Source of the DNA: Cylindrotheca closterium
Taxonomy: Eukaryota; Bacillariophyta; Bacillariophyceae; Bacillariales; Bacillariaceae
Assembly: GCA_933822405.4 (NCBI GenBank)
Contig: CAKOGP040000002.1
Coordinates: 250,599 to 314,598, forward strand
Length of the DNA stretch: 64,000 nucleotides
Direction of reading: 5' to 3'
Shown: positions 20,881 to 32,261 of the stretch, one piece after another
Numbering within the stretch: the first letter of the stretch is position 1
Layout: the number at the start of each line of letters is the position of its first letter
Notes under the pieces: generated by a model
Databases searched by the model: none
Seen by the model: the letters and a program-made list of their open reading frames with translations, nothing else
Told to the model about the DNA's origin: nothing
Position numbers and translations under genes: made by a program

Positions 20881-21364
20881 AAACGGAAGTCTAGGCCTCT
20901 AGATTCAAAAACACATCCCAGTAGGATGCATGATTCATGAATAGTACCTGGTAGGATATTTCTGCAACATAATCGTTTTTCTTGATTTGTTGATGGGTCA
21001 CATATATGTTCAATGTCACATCATCCAGAACTTTCTGACCTTGAAAAAGCCGTTTGTTCTCCGTGACCTACTTCTACCCCAGTAGAGAATGTACCAGTAA
21101 AAGAGATGTCTTTGTGACAGATTTATGCCCGATAGGTTTTTTCCTGTGGGCCAAGTCAACGCACAAGACTCGACTTGTTGGTGAGAAGCATTTCGGAAGT
21201 CATCAGCCTACTCGTACATTCAACATACAGTACATTTGTGCGTTACTTTGCGAACTACGATACTTGCATCATCACCACTCCTCCAATAGGTCATTCAATC
21301 ACAAACAAAAGCTACGTTATTTATTTTTTAAACCACCAGTATTGAATGAGAAAGTCGCGATAAT
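20881..21364. other. Intergenic, no gene seen
   Basis: The 484 bases between the decayed duplicate and the TPR gene contain only short frames. Confidence 0.4.
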
Positions 21365-23344
21365 ATGAAGGCGTTTCGCAATGATGCTTCGGGCACGATG
21401 ACTTCGACTGCAAAGAAAGTGATGACATCGTTCCGCACCAAGCAATCGCAATGGGAAGAAGCAATTCCTTTCGGGAAGAAGTCGTCCAAAAGAGCTGAAA
21501 CCCCACTCTCATCGGCAGCGACAAACATAAGGCCCAACATGAAACCGAGAGGTTCTAAATCGGATTTAGACATGCCTGAGTCAGTTGCCAAAGCAGCCAA
21601 GATCATACCCAAATTAGATCACAGTGAGTTGGACGACCTTCCCATGGCAACGGCAAAACCTTCTGAAATCAGAGCAGCTGCTAAAGCAAAGAGAATCGCC
21701 AATAAGGCGGAAACTCAAAAGGCAAGAGAACGACAGCAAAAAGCTGCAGAGCAACAATTGAAAATGAACAAGTATCGAGACGATATCGCTGCCATCAAGA
21801 AGAAGCAAGAGAATGAAGCAAGGTCCAAAAGGAAAAAGAAGGGGCAAAGGAAAAAAAGTGTGATTGCTGATCATGCAGTGCAAAAGATATTGACCAAGGA
21901 GGTGACAGAAGAAGATGAGCATGCTGTTTTGGGATACACAGAAGAAGATTTCCAGTCTGATGATGGCTCGCACGACAGAGAGGGAAGCGTTGGCGACTCA
22001 TCGCGAAAGAAAGTCCGTAAAGAAAAGAATCTCAAGAGAGCAAGTGTCCTGGATGAAATGAAAGGAAACTTCAATGATTTAGCAGATGATGGTGCTCATG
22101 GTGCTTCTGCTGATCCTCTTGCCGTTAGCATCAAGTCAATGTCCTTGTCAATTGAACCGCCGCGGCAAAGGGAATATAACGCTGATAAGGATGGTCGTCT
22201 AAAGCAAAGAGCTCCGAGGAGAGGAAGTACAGCTGGGGGAGGGGGCAAGATGAAAACCGGCCCTCCAACCAGACAAGCATCGACGGATCTTGTTCCAGAA
22301 ATGCGTCGCCGGCCAACTACACGAGACCTTCTTTTTGATGACGCAGACCCACAGATAACGATGTCAACACCGAAAGGCAAAGGAAAGAAGTACGTGGGAA
22401 CGCAAATGGTCAAGAAGAAAATGATAGAGGAGAAGCAGCAGAAGGAGAAGCAACAAGTTCAGGAACAAAAGAAGAAGCTTGAGGAAGCAGAAGAAGCGTT
22501 CAAAAAGGGACACAACCTTTGTTGGCAAATTCGTGACTCTGCTGGTGCACGTAAGTTTTTCATAGGTATCCTTCTATTGAATTGTCAAAGACTGCAACTC
22601 TTTCTAACCGCACTGTACGTTTGCTATCCTTCAACCACGAACCATAGTGGGAGAATACCGCACGGCTCTATTCATTCGAGAATCATTATTGGGAAAGTAT
22701 CATGAGCAGACAGGGCGAACTTACTTTTGGATTGGAAAATCATTAGTCAAACTTAACGAATTCTCTGAGGCACTTGTTGCTTTTTCAAGAGCGTTGAGAA
22801 TCTTTGAGCGCGTGGTACGACGACAACACAAATATTACAAATGGACAGTCGATGCGATTGATCAGTGTATTGAGAAAATGGATGACCCCGACTTTAAAAC
22901 TGAGGGTTACAAGTCACGGTTGTATGCCAGCATTCAGTATGAGCGAGACGGCGATGCATTCCGGAAAAAGGGGAAAATGGCGGAAGCCATTGCAAAGTAC
23001 CGAGATGCTATTGGTAAGTTTTCACTTTGTGTTAACTCCGCGTAGACAATACTCTTCTTTCCCCCTTGGAACTCTCACGCTTACCTTGACTCCTTTTCTC
23101 AGGGAATGTGGAAGACTACCATCCAGATGCAGCAGATCTTTATAGCAAGATTGCTCTCATTCTACGGTCAGATGGCGACTTTGAACGAGCGCAAGAAGAG
23201 TATCGTTTTGCTTGTGAAATCTATGAAATGTCATTAGGGGCAGATCATCCGGAAACTGTCAAGGCGCTCAGCGAAGTCATGGAAAAGAAGAGGTTGGGCC
23301 AATTGTCCAATATGCTGAAGAACAAATTGAACTTGAAAGCGTAG
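21365..23344 (+). CDS. Kinesin-light-chain-like TPR protein with a charged N-terminal half
   Basis: Exons 21365-22550, 22648-23013 and 23103-23344 (introns 97 and 89 bases, both phase 1, GTAAGT donors) give 597 residues. The first 395 are low complexity and highly charged: a Lys/Glu/Gln coiled coil (about 110-165), polybasic KRKKKGQRKK, acidic patches and a second coiled coil (about 350-385). The spliced C-terminal 200 residues are TPR-like: helices with ALFIRESLLGKYHEQTGRTY, FSEALVAFSRALRIFERV, AIAKYRDAIG and ERAQEEYRFACEIYEMSLG followed by DHPETVKAL, the spacing of kinesin light chain repeats. TPRs bind proteins; a cargo or scaffold role is inferred. No signal peptide is seen. Confidence 0.8.
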
Positions 23345-23535
23345 TCCTAGTCTTTACTACGCTTGATTGTGTTGCTACCAGCATGCAAGCAAGCAATTTG
23401 TTTTCTACTCTCACTGTACAATTTCTGTTCTACTGTAGCTTTATTTTTGTAATTTCAATCATTTACTATATTTAAAATAAATAAACCGAGTATTGTACAG
23501 TTGTTTTGTAAATAGCTTTTTGTGTTCCTGCTGTA

Positions 23536-25458
23536 TTACAAGGATGCACGAATTGGATGAGTAGCGCTGGCAGTCGCAAGTGGGTCCTGAGACTTTCCCA
23601 TTTCGTCAAACCACCTGTGGCGATCTGCCGGTCCCTTGGAGCCATAAACATAAGGCTTGGGACGAATGTTATCCCGTTCGATGGAATGGAGGAGAGGTGA
23701 GAATAACTCCCACGATCTCCTCAATTCATCATCACGGACAAAGGAGCCTTGCTTTCCGCGCAAGACATCTAGCAAAAGTCTCGTATAAGCATCGGGGTTG
23801 GACAAGTTAGGCATCTCTTCATAATTCATTTTCATGATGCTTGCCATGGGGTTGCTGGGAAGTCCAGGCGTCTTGATATTATTGTGCAATTCCAGACTTG
23901 GATTGGGTTGGAGTCGAAAGACCAATTCATTGGAGCATAACTTGGTGGCGTTGTTGGCACCAATCGATTTCAAGGTGGTAGGGGGCTTGAAGCGGACTCG
24001 GACTTCGCAGAGTTTCTCGTCCAGTGCTTTTCCAGCTTGCATGAGAAAAGGAACTCCCTCCCATCGAGGTGTGTGAATCCAGCATCGAATAGCTGCGTAA
24101 GTGGGACAGTTGGTGTCTTTATTTTCAATGGTTGGATCATCGGAATATCCATCGTATTGACCCAACATGACATCGTCCAGTGAAATTGGATCCATCTTGT
24201 TCAAAACGGCAAGTTTGGCATTGCGAATGGAATCTCCATCATCACCAAGAGGTGGTTCCATTGCCACGACGGAAAGAACCTGCAAGAGATGGTTCTGCAA
24301 AATGTCTCGAATGATACCAAAGTTGTCAAAGTATCCACCACGACCTTCGGTTCCAAAGGGTTCCTTGAAGGACAAAGTCACAGATTCAATGACGTTTCGA
24401 TTCCACATGTGCTCCCAGCAGGAGTTTCCAAAGCGGAACATCAAAAGGTTTTGAACGACTTCCTGTAGGTGGTATTGATGGAGCAAAGGAGATTCATCAT
24501 GAGTTTGTTGTGTTGTATGATAGAATACTCAATCTCACTTATTGCGTGCACATTGCATACGCGTGTGACGATACAGTAAGGTAGATAAAACCTTCTTACC
24601 TTCCCCAAATAGTGATCAATGCGATACATTTGATCTTCTGTCAATTCCGCCGCCAAGGTCTCCAAAAGTTCATTGCAGGTTTCCAAATCCCGACCAAAGG
24701 GCTTTTCAATAATCACTCGGGTCCACGAGCCATTGCCAATTGCCATGCCGACCTGTTTGATGGCCACGGCCGAGTCACCAAAGACATTTGGGGGAATGGC
24801 CAAATAAAACAATCGATTGCAGGTGGGACTGGGAGATTGCGATTCGAATTGTTGGATGGAAGCAATCATTTCCGCATAGGCCGCTTCGTCGCCATAGGAT
24901 TTGCCAGAATGATAAAAGCACTTGGCCAAGAAATCCTTGACCACAATTTCAGAAGCCCCCGTTTGAATGAGGTGAGGAAACAAGTGATCTCTCAATTGCT
25001 GATGCGTCTTGACGGAGCGAGCATATCCCCAAATGACAGTATATTCTGGAAGTAGATTATCTTCGAATAAGTTGAGTAAGGAAGGGTAGGTCTTCTTTTT
25101 GGCCAAATCGCCCGAGGCTCCAACTACGACAATGGAAAGAGTTTGCTGGAATGACGAATGGATGAATGAATTAGTGATGCAATGATGCAATGATGCATGA
25201 GGATCGGTGATGAAGAGGCAGAGGTGAGTGAGAGATTGAACATTCCGAACATTGTTCGAGGAAGCAATCTTCGGTCACGTCAAAACCAAAACCCTAACGT
25301 ACATGATACCACGGTTCTCGTGCCACGGCCCGATGCACTGCATCCAATTCCACTCCAGAAACATCACCATTATTGTCAACACCATTGTCCGATTGAAAGG
25401 AGAATCTCGAATCCAACTGATGTCGGATGAAAGGGTGCTGATCTCGTGGATGACTCAT
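23536..25458 (-). CDS. G6PD: Glucose-6-phosphate 1-dehydrogenase, three exons
   Basis: The enzyme oxidises glucose 6-phosphate to 6-phosphogluconolactone with NADP, opening the oxidative pentose phosphate pathway. Exons (minus) 25458-25303, 25145-24600 and 24462-23536, all phase 0, give 542 residues. The short first exon of 52 codons ends REPWYH and joins to QTLSIVVVGASGDLAKKK, the NADP-binding motif (GASGDLA at 61-67). EKPFGRD and RIDHYLGK (227-234) carry catalytic residues; exon 3 continues VVQNLLMFRFGN as in the family and ends after DRHRWFDEMGK. No signal peptide is evident, so this is probably the cytosolic form. A 44-codon upstream frame abuts the start codon. The gene is divergent from VPS4. 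Confidence 0.92.
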
Positions 25459-25459
25459 A

Positions 25460-25594
25460 CTATTGCGATGGTAGCTTTGTGTGTAGTCTTCGCGAGGCTA
25501 CAGTACTTCTGCAAGAACTTTCTTGATGGTTCTCAACCTGAGGATTCGATCCATCAAAAAAATGATTGGAGTCTGTCGTAACTTCGTGCGTCAT
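25460..25594 (-). promoter_or_regulatory. Possible upstream ORF of the G6PDH transcript
   Basis: An ATG at 25594 (minus) opens 44 codons ending in TAG at 25462-25460, one base before the G6PDH start codon at 25458. If transcribed, ribosomes would have to leak past it or reinitiate. Whether the transcript begins upstream of it is not known. Confidence 0.35.
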
Positions 25595-25957
25595 GGTACT
25601 TCAACCTACTTGCCGCTATTTATTTTTTTAGAGCGCAAAGGCGCAGGCGGGCCAGATTGATTTGTGTCCTGCTGGCACCCTTCGATTGACTCCTAGGACT
25701 TCAGTGTCAAAGCCCGCCATGTCAAAAAAGAGAAGGCTCTAACAATAATCCAACTGCTGCTGAATCTTGGAAACGACCACAACGCATTGTACGGTGCCTA
25801 CTGTAGTCAATCAATCGATCTATCAAGCAAAAAGCGACCTACTCCGCAACTGGAACCTTATCGAGACTATAGCGAAAACCTGCATTGTCGCTAGCTATTG
25901 ATAGGAGTTTGTTATTATTATCAATATCAATATCAATATCAATATCAATCAATCATC
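25595..25957. promoter_or_regulatory. Divergent promoter region, G6PDH / VPS4
   Basis: The spacer holds a (TATCAA)n run at about 25917-25949, directly before the VPS4 start codon. No other site was recognised. Confidence 0.35.
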
Positions 25958-27352
25958 ATGGAGAACAAATTCCTTCACCAAGCCATTGACATTGTCCAAA
26001 AGGCAATTGAAGCCGATGACAAGGACGAACACGAGTCCGCGTTGGCGCTATACAAAGATGCCCTGGAACGATTTACCATGGGAATCAAGCACGAAAAGAA
26101 TCCCACTCGCAAAAAGATGGTAATGGAAAAAGTAGAAGGATACATGAATCGAGCCGAAGCATTGAGAGAAATCATAAAGAAGGAAAACGACAAAAACGAC
26201 AAAAACGACAAAACCAATCCCAAATCACCCGAGAAAAAGGGCGAAGCAGACGCTAAAGATGGAAAAGGTGGCAAAGGAGAAGACGGCAAGCAGGAAGAAA
26301 AAAAGGACGACGAAACCATCAAGTTACGGGGAGCTCTTGCGGGTGCCGTCGTATCCGAAAAACCAAACGTTCGATGGGAAGATGTCGCCGGATTGGAATC
26401 GGCCAAAGAATCTCTCAAAGAGACGGTCATTATGCCCGTCAAGTTTCCGCAATTGTTTGTGGGAGAACGTCGTCCGTTCAAGGGCATTCTATTGTTTGGC
26501 CCTCCCGGAACGGGCAAATCCTTTTTGGCCAAGGCGGTGGCCACCGAGGCCGATTCGACCTTTTTTTCTGTCAGCAGTGCCGATTTGATTTCCAAATGGC
26601 AGGGCGAATCTGAAAAACTAGTTCGAAATCTCTTTGAAATGGCCCGGGAATCTCCAGGCAGTCGGGCTATTATCTTTATTGACGAAGTGGATTCCTTGTG
26701 TGGGAGTCGACAAGAAGGAGAATCGGATTCGGCCCGTCGGGTCAAGACGGAATTTTTGGTCCAAATGGACGGTGTGGGCAAGACCGAGGGTAGTGTGTTG
26801 GTGTTGGGAGCTTCCAATGTGCCCTGGGATTTGGATGCTGCCATTCGACGGCGGTTTGAGAAACGCGTGTACATTCCCTTGCCCGCTGCACCAGCCCGAA
26901 CCTACATGATCAGAATGCATTTGGGAGACACTCCCAACAATTTGCAAGAATCAGATTATATCAAATTGGGCCATATCTCGGAGGGTGCTAGTGGATCTGA
27001 TATTGAAGTCATGGTAAAAGAAGCTTTGATGGAACCCTTGAGGCGATGCCAACAGGCCAAGCAATTTGTCACGGACTCGAAAGATATGCTGATCCCCTGT
27101 GAGAAGTATCCCAATTGCGCCCATTGCATTCCCAAATTGTCCACCGACCCCCCAGGCAAGGATTATACTTGTCAAAATTGCGGTGCCTTACGGATGACCT
27201 TGTGGGAAGTAGAACCCTCGAAATTGGAAGCTCCCCCCGTGCGTGTGACGGATTTTGAAAAGGTCATGCGGCATTCCTGCAGTACCGTGTCCGCGGAAGA
27301 ACTGAAACGATTCCAAGAGTGGACGGCTCAATTTGGGCAAGATGGGGCATAA
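25958..27352 (+). CDS. VPS4: VPS4-type AAA ATPase (ESCRT-III disassembly)
   Basis: This 464-residue protein should use ATP to take apart ESCRT-III filaments at endosomes and in membrane scission. Residues 1-76 are a MIT domain (IVQKAIEADDKDEHESALALY). A charged linker with a KNDKNDK repeat follows to about 120. The AAA domain has Walker A GPPGTGKS (181-188), Walker B IIFIDE (238-243), pore residues KWQGESEK and the Arg finger RRRF. The C-terminal helix ends FGQDG as in VPS4. The insert at 380-409 is unusual: Cys381, 387, 390, 405 and 408 have zinc-ribbon-like spacing where other VPS4 proteins have a short loop. ATG 25958 is the first in frame. No intron is present. Confidence 0.92.
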   Translation: MENKFLHQAIDIVQKAIEADDKDEHESALALYKDALERFTMGIKHEKNPTRKKMVMEKVEGYMNRAEALREIIKKENDKNDKNDKTNPKSPEKKGEADAKDGKGGKGEDGKQEEKKDDETIKLRGALAGAVVSEKPNVRWEDVAGLESAKESLKETVIMPVKFPQLFVGERRPFKGILLFGPPGTGKSFLAKAVATEADSTFFSVSSADLISKWQGESEKLVRNLFEMARESPGSRAIIFIDEVDSLCGSRQEGESDSARRVKTEFLVQMDGVGKTEGSVLVLGASNVPWDLDAAIRRRFEKRVYIPLPAAPARTYMIRMHLGDTPNNLQESDYIKLGHISEGASGSDIEVMVKEALMEPLRRCQQAKQFVTDSKDMLIPCEKYPNCAHCIPKLSTDPPGKDYTCQNCGALRMTLWEVEPSKLEAPPVRVTDFEKVMRHSCSTVSAEELKRFQEWTAQFGQDGA

Positions 27353-27573
27353 ATAGATGATTTAGTAGATGATTTGATGATTGTTAGACTGATGGTGTGA
27401 CTTGAGTGGTAACAAGAGAGATTTATATCTAATATAATGGATAGGACTAGGCTATATTTAAAAAAAAGTATTAAAGATTAGTACTATAACCTAGGCCTAG
27501 GGCTACCATAACTATGATGCTATAATGTGTATTAGCGTTGCTTCGTTCCAGTGCATGCCATTTGGCATGCCAA

Positions 27574-28329
27574 TTAGTACGCCATGTGTGTCTTGACACT
27601 TGCTGGATCCACTTCACCAGCCTTGAAGCGTTCGGGATCCACCTTGGGTGGCACAGGTGGCTTCAACAAAGAACGCTTTCCCAATGGCCCTTCGCAACTG
27701 ACTTGTCCATTCATTGGGAGTGATCCCCACTTGCCTACTTCTGGAAGCTTATCTTGCTTCATTAGTTCTAGCAATTCAATCATGCTGTCCTTGCTCAAGC
27801 ACTCATAGTAATCATCGTTGATTTGGACCATGGGAGCATTGGCACAGGCCCCCAAACATTCGACTTCGAGTAGTGTAAAGTAACCATCTTTGGTAGTTTC
27901 TCCATTCTTTATTCCCAAATGATTCTGAATGGTTTGCATGATTTCCTCACTTCCACAAATCATGCAGGGAGTCGTTCCACAAACTTGCATAAAATACTTG
28001 CCCACCGGGGTACGGTTGAACATTGTGTAAAAGGATGCCACTTCGTAAACTCGGACCGGAGCCACGTGACAAATTTGGGCCACCTTGTCCATGGCCGCCA
28101 ATGGCAACCATCCACCTGCTTGGCGTTGGGCCAAATCCAAGAGGGGAATCATGGCAGCTTGGCGGTAATTGTCGGGGTACTTTTGGAGGACCTGGTTGAC
28201 CCGCACATAGTTTTCTTCACTGAAATCAAAGTAAGTTTCGGCCTTGTTGTTGGGAGATTCCAAGTGCTGAATAATGGTAAGGGTGATGATTGCGGTGGTG
28301 GTGGTGGTGGTGGAAGTGAATAAGAATCA

Positions 28330-28370
<41 letters not shown>

Positions 28371-28593
28371 GTAAGTGTGAGCACAGGGTGGTTGTTGTTG
28401 TTGTTGTTGCTTCCATAGAATGGTGATGGACAGACGTTTGGACTGTCAAAGTGATTCATTCATTCATTCAATCTACTGTACTGTGCTGTACTGTACTTAC
28501 AAAGGACTTGGCGGTACCCATGGAACGGACCGATTGTTGTTGAAATTTCTTGGCCACTGCCGAAGCTACCCGTGATGTTCTGGTGGACAACAT
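27574..28593 (-). CDS. NDUFV2: Complex I 24-kDa subunit (NDUFV2 / NuoE), mitochondrial
   Basis: Exons (minus) 28593-28501 and 28266-27574 give 261 residues; the intron is 234 bases, phase 0. The 31-codon first exon is a mitochondrial presequence (LSTRTSRVASAVAKKFQQQ). The mature part is the thioredoxin-like [2Fe-2S] subunit of the NADH-oxidising arm of respiratory complex I. Cluster ligands are Cys127 and Cys132 (VCGTTPC) and Cys168 and Cys172 (CLGAC). The helix bundle QAAMIPLLDLAQRQAGGWLP and the VYEVASFYTMFNRTPVGK segment are family hallmarks. A Pro-rich tail of about 50 residues follows (KPPVPPKVDPERF), longer than in bacteria. It is divergent from the sugar-transporter gene. Confidence 0.94.
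28293..28409. repeat. Three microsatellites inside the NDUFV2 intron
   Basis: On the plus strand there are (GGT)n at 28293-28313, (AG)17 at about 28333-28366 and (GTT)n at about 28389-28409. All lie inside the intron at 28267-28500. Confidence 0.85.
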
Positions 28594-28996
28594 GGTAATG
28601 AATTGTCAAGTCTGCCTTCAAAGATGTTTTATCTACAATACCCTGACTGCGTGCGCAACGCAATAGAACGAACGTCTGTTGCGTTGGTGTTGTTTCTTTT
28701 TTTCTCTGCGTTCAGCTATTATACATGTAGCAACGGACGGACGTCAGATGACCGTGTGTGCGTATCTCCGCCAGTATGACCGTTCGTCGCGCTCGCATTG
28801 CTTTTGTGCATTTTGAATCTCCTCCCAAGCAACTCTTGGACCTTGGACGGGCATCAGTCACACACACACACAACACACAACAAGTCATCGTCAACGACAC
28901 TCTTTGGATCTAATCTATATTGTTGTTGCTGTCTATACCACACTCATCCCCATATCCAACATATACAGTATATACAACAAACACACATAACAAAAG
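28594..28996. promoter_or_regulatory. Divergent promoter region, NDUFV2 / sugar transporter
   Basis: No gene seen in 403 bases. It contains CA-rich runs near 28858-28880 and 28977-28990. Confidence 0.35.
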
Positions 28997-30221
28997 ATGT
29001 TGTCCCAACAATTCTTGGCCTCGCCCCAATTCAAGCTCGTTCTGTTGGTGGGAATGGTCCTTCAAAACTCGGCCACTGTCTTGGTGGGTCGTTACACCCG
29101 TTCGGCGGTTCCTTCCAATGAACTTTATGTGGTCAATCACTTGATTCTAGTGACAGAGATTGGCAAAATGCTTTTGTCATGCGCCTTTGAACATTTTACC
29201 ACAGGAGGACAACTCATGGATTCCATTCAATCCAACATTATTGATGCTCCCTACGATGCTTTGAAGATTCTGGTTCCCGCATTATTGTATCTAGTCCAAA
29301 ACTCGCTCTTGTATGTCGCTTTGAGTAACCTAACGGCTCCCATCTTTCAAGTTACTTATCAAGCCAAGCTGGTCACCACGGCTGTGGTTTCGGTCATGAT
29401 GTTGAACCGAAAATACAGCTTCCAACAATGGGTCTGTTTGGTCGCGTTGAGTATTGGTGTGGCCATTGTCGTTTTGGGAGAAACGGGGGACAATAAGAAA
29501 AAGGAAGAAACGGCAGCGGGAGAACAATCCTTGACGGCGGGGCTCTTGGCCGTCACCGTCGCGTGCTTTTCCAGTGCCTTGGCCGGAGTCTACTTTGAGA
29601 AGGTGGTCAAGGCCACATCACCAGGAGCGCAAAAGAAAAAGCCAGTCTCCGTGTGGATGCGAAATATTCAATTGGCCTTTTTCACCATTGTCACGGCTTC
29701 CATGAAGGATTTGTTTACCGTTGCCCCTGCTAGTGCTGCAAATGCCGCTGTCAGTCAACCTTACTTTCATGGATTCACTACGTGGGTCTGGATTTTGGTC
29801 TGCTTGCAAGCTGGAGGTGGTCTATTGGTGGCGGCTGTCATCAAGTATGCCGATAATGTACGTTTTGCTTCGTGCAAGTTGTGTGGATGCTCTGTGGAAG
29901 TTGTGTGGTTCTATTTATATCGGAATGAAGGAATGAATCAATTTCAATTGTGCTCGCTCTTATTTCATCGTTTTATTTACTTACTTATTGCAGGTTTTGA
30001 AGGGACTGGCCACTGGTGTCAGTGTTTGCTTTGCCACTGGAGTTTCTACCGTTCTCTTTGGAACACCGCTCAGTTCACAATTTGCGGTGGGGGCCCTCCT
30101 GATTCTCGTGTCGGTCTATTTCTTTTCCAATCCTATCAAGACCAAGGAAAAGTCCATGGCACCCGAAGCAGAGGATATCAGCAGAAGTCCATCCTCCAAT
30201 GAACATGTGCTTCCAAAGTAA
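28997..30221 (+). CDS. Nucleotide-sugar transporter, SLC35A (UDP-Gal/CMP-sialate) type
   Basis: Exons 28997-29857 and 29994-30221 (intron 136 bases, phase 0) give 362 residues with about ten hydrophobic helices. Such carriers exchange a nucleotide sugar for the nucleoside monophosphate across the Golgi membrane. Family marks are NELYVVNHLILVTEIGKML, ALLYLVQNSLLYVALSNL, APIFQVTYQAKLVTTAVVS and, across the splice, KYADN-VLKGLATGVSVCFAT. The last segment (LLILVSVYFFS) is followed by a polar cytosolic tail. A charged loop of Lys/Glu (about 163-172) lies between helices. The sugar carried cannot be told from sequence. It could serve glycan or wall-polymer synthesis, and an FKGP gene making GDP-fucose lies 21 kb away. 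Confidence 0.88.
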
Positions 30222-30397
30222 TATATTGATTGATTGCAATAAATTCAAAATACACATTTGCACAAATTTGTTTACTTTTGGATTTACTGTACCAATACTG
30301 TACTGTACTTTTTAACTGTAGTCCTACAGTCCTGTAGATCCTTGAAATTATTGTGGAAAGCGACCCGATCCAAAATTAAAATCAAACAATCAATCAA

Positions 30398-32261
30398 TCA
30401 CTCCTCAGTACCACTTCGAAAGGAGTTTCGAATTTCTTCCGATGGATCAAAGTCAAAGTTCCCTGTCATGGATTCCTTCACAACTGATAAATGTGTCACA
30501 TTGTCATCCTCTTTCATTTTACTCAGCTGCTCTTCGTTCAGACTTGTCTCCATAATGGCATCCATGCCTATTTGTGCCGTATATCCATGCTCGAACAAGG
30601 TGGCAAAACCCTCGTAATCGATTTTGTCAGTATCTTCAAAAATGAAATCAATCTCTTCTTTCAAACTGGCATCATCCACTTTTCGTTTTCGTTTGGCTCC
30701 CACTACCTTCAAAACATCCTTCTTGGTAATGTATTTGCCATTTTTGGATATCACTTCAAAGGCTTCCTTGATTTCCGATTCTTGAATTTCTCCAGAATTC
30801 TCCAAGGTGGCCGCCAAGAATTCCGTGTACAATATTTCCCCATTGCAATTCACATCTAGCTTGACGAACAAATCGTTCAGTTCTTCTTGTGAACTTCCAC
30901 TGTGTTTGAAACCGTCCATGAATTCATCTCGTGTCAAGGTTCCACTCTCCGAAGTGTCCAAATCTTCCCACAGGCCGCTGTATTTCGAGGCATGTTTCTT
31001 TTTGGCCAACACGTTCAAACCAAGTCGTTTCAAAGGCGACGAGAGCCGAAAGAGATCAAAACTGACCACCAATTCGTTGGGCAAATTCTTTTTGGCAATG
31101 GTCTTTTCAATCCATGGATGTTTTCGGGCTTCGGCGGATCCCATGCGTTGACCGGCATTGACATGGCAGCACAACTGAATGAATTCTTTGGCCAATGACG
31201 AGTGTGACCAGCCCCGATAATCGACGGATCCTTGCAGAATCTTTCGTTCCGTCTCGTCACTGTGTTACGTGATGTGTTGCATTGTATTGTATTGTGTTGT
31301 ATTGTATTGTATTGTGTTGTGTTGTGTTGTGTTGTGATGTGATGTGATGTGATGTGATGTGGTGCGATACACACAAGGGTGAATAAGGGTGATGGGCATT
31401 GTACAAACCTGGCGTTTTGTCATAGCACGACTGAACCCATCACTATGATCAGACAACTTACATTGTTGTTCCATGTATCGGTGGCTGTCCATCTTGCAGC
31501 AGCATATACGTTACAATTCCAATGGACCATACATCCACCTTAGGTCCATACCGCTGTTTAATGACCTCTGGGGCCATGACATGCATCGAACCGGTCTTGT
31601 CGTGAAGAAATTTAAAGCTATCATGAAGGAGTGTGACGTCAGTTTTGTGATCACGACAAACGCAACGATAGGACGGTCGGCATCATACTTACGCTCCCTG
31701 ATGACCTGGAACCATTTCCAGAAAAGTTGCGCTACCGAAATCTACCAGCTTGATATCCGAGTTCTTGTCCTCGGTAGCGTACATGATGTTCGAACATTCA
31801 ATGTCACGATGGACAATTTGCTTACTGTGGAGGTACGCAACTGCCGAGCATATTTGTCGAACGACACGGGATGCCATCTTTTCCGTGTATGGGCATCGAT
31901 CTAGGACGGGGCCTCCACTGCAGAGTTCCATGACTAATGAAAGGTTCTTCCCCACTTTTGCAACTTCAAATAGCTTGACAATATTCGGATGGTCACATTC
32001 TCGTAGGATTTCTGCCTCTAATTTCAAATCAGGCTGAACCTCTGCTTTTCCATTGTAGAGCTTAATCGCTACACCCGTTGACCGTTCTGTCTTTGTGTAC
32101 TTCTTCGACGTCCCCTGCTTGATACTGGTTCTGGTTCCCTCTCCTATCGAGTGTTCGCTGATATCATATGCATCGTCCAAATCGTTTGTCTGTTGCACTG
32201 CATTCTGCTGTATACCCATCCGCCCTGTTTTATCCAGTTTCTTGCTTGAATGATTTCCCAT
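30398..32261 (-). CDS. Calcium-dependent protein kinase-like protein with altered catalytic loop
   Basis: Exons (minus) 32261-31693, 31617-31462 and 31259-30398 (introns 75 and 202 bases) give 528 residues. The N-terminus MGNHSS is an N-myristoylation signal. The kinase domain (about 33-295) keeps Lys67 (VAIK), Glu84, Asn158, DFG (174-176) and an APEV motif, but its catalytic loop reads HRDIECSN: Glu155 replaces the usual Lys. The Gly-rich loop (GEGTRTSIKQG) also departs from GxGxxG. C-terminal EF-hands at 343-354 (DTSESGTLTRDE) and 377-388 (DVNCNGEILYTE) look functional; two more are degenerate. A calcium-regulated, membrane-bound kinase of reduced or altered activity is inferred. Frame fits at both joins support the exon model. 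Confidence 0.85.
31281..31362. repeat. Pentanucleotide minisatellite in a CDPK intron
   Basis: About sixteen units of ATTGT, GTTGT and GATGT type stand in tandem. The array fills much of the 202-base intron at 31260-31461. Confidence 0.85.

Noticed and set aside
25975..26874. 299-codon frame opposite VPS4
   Set aside because: It is antisense to conserved MIT and AAA domains; the translation is low complexity.
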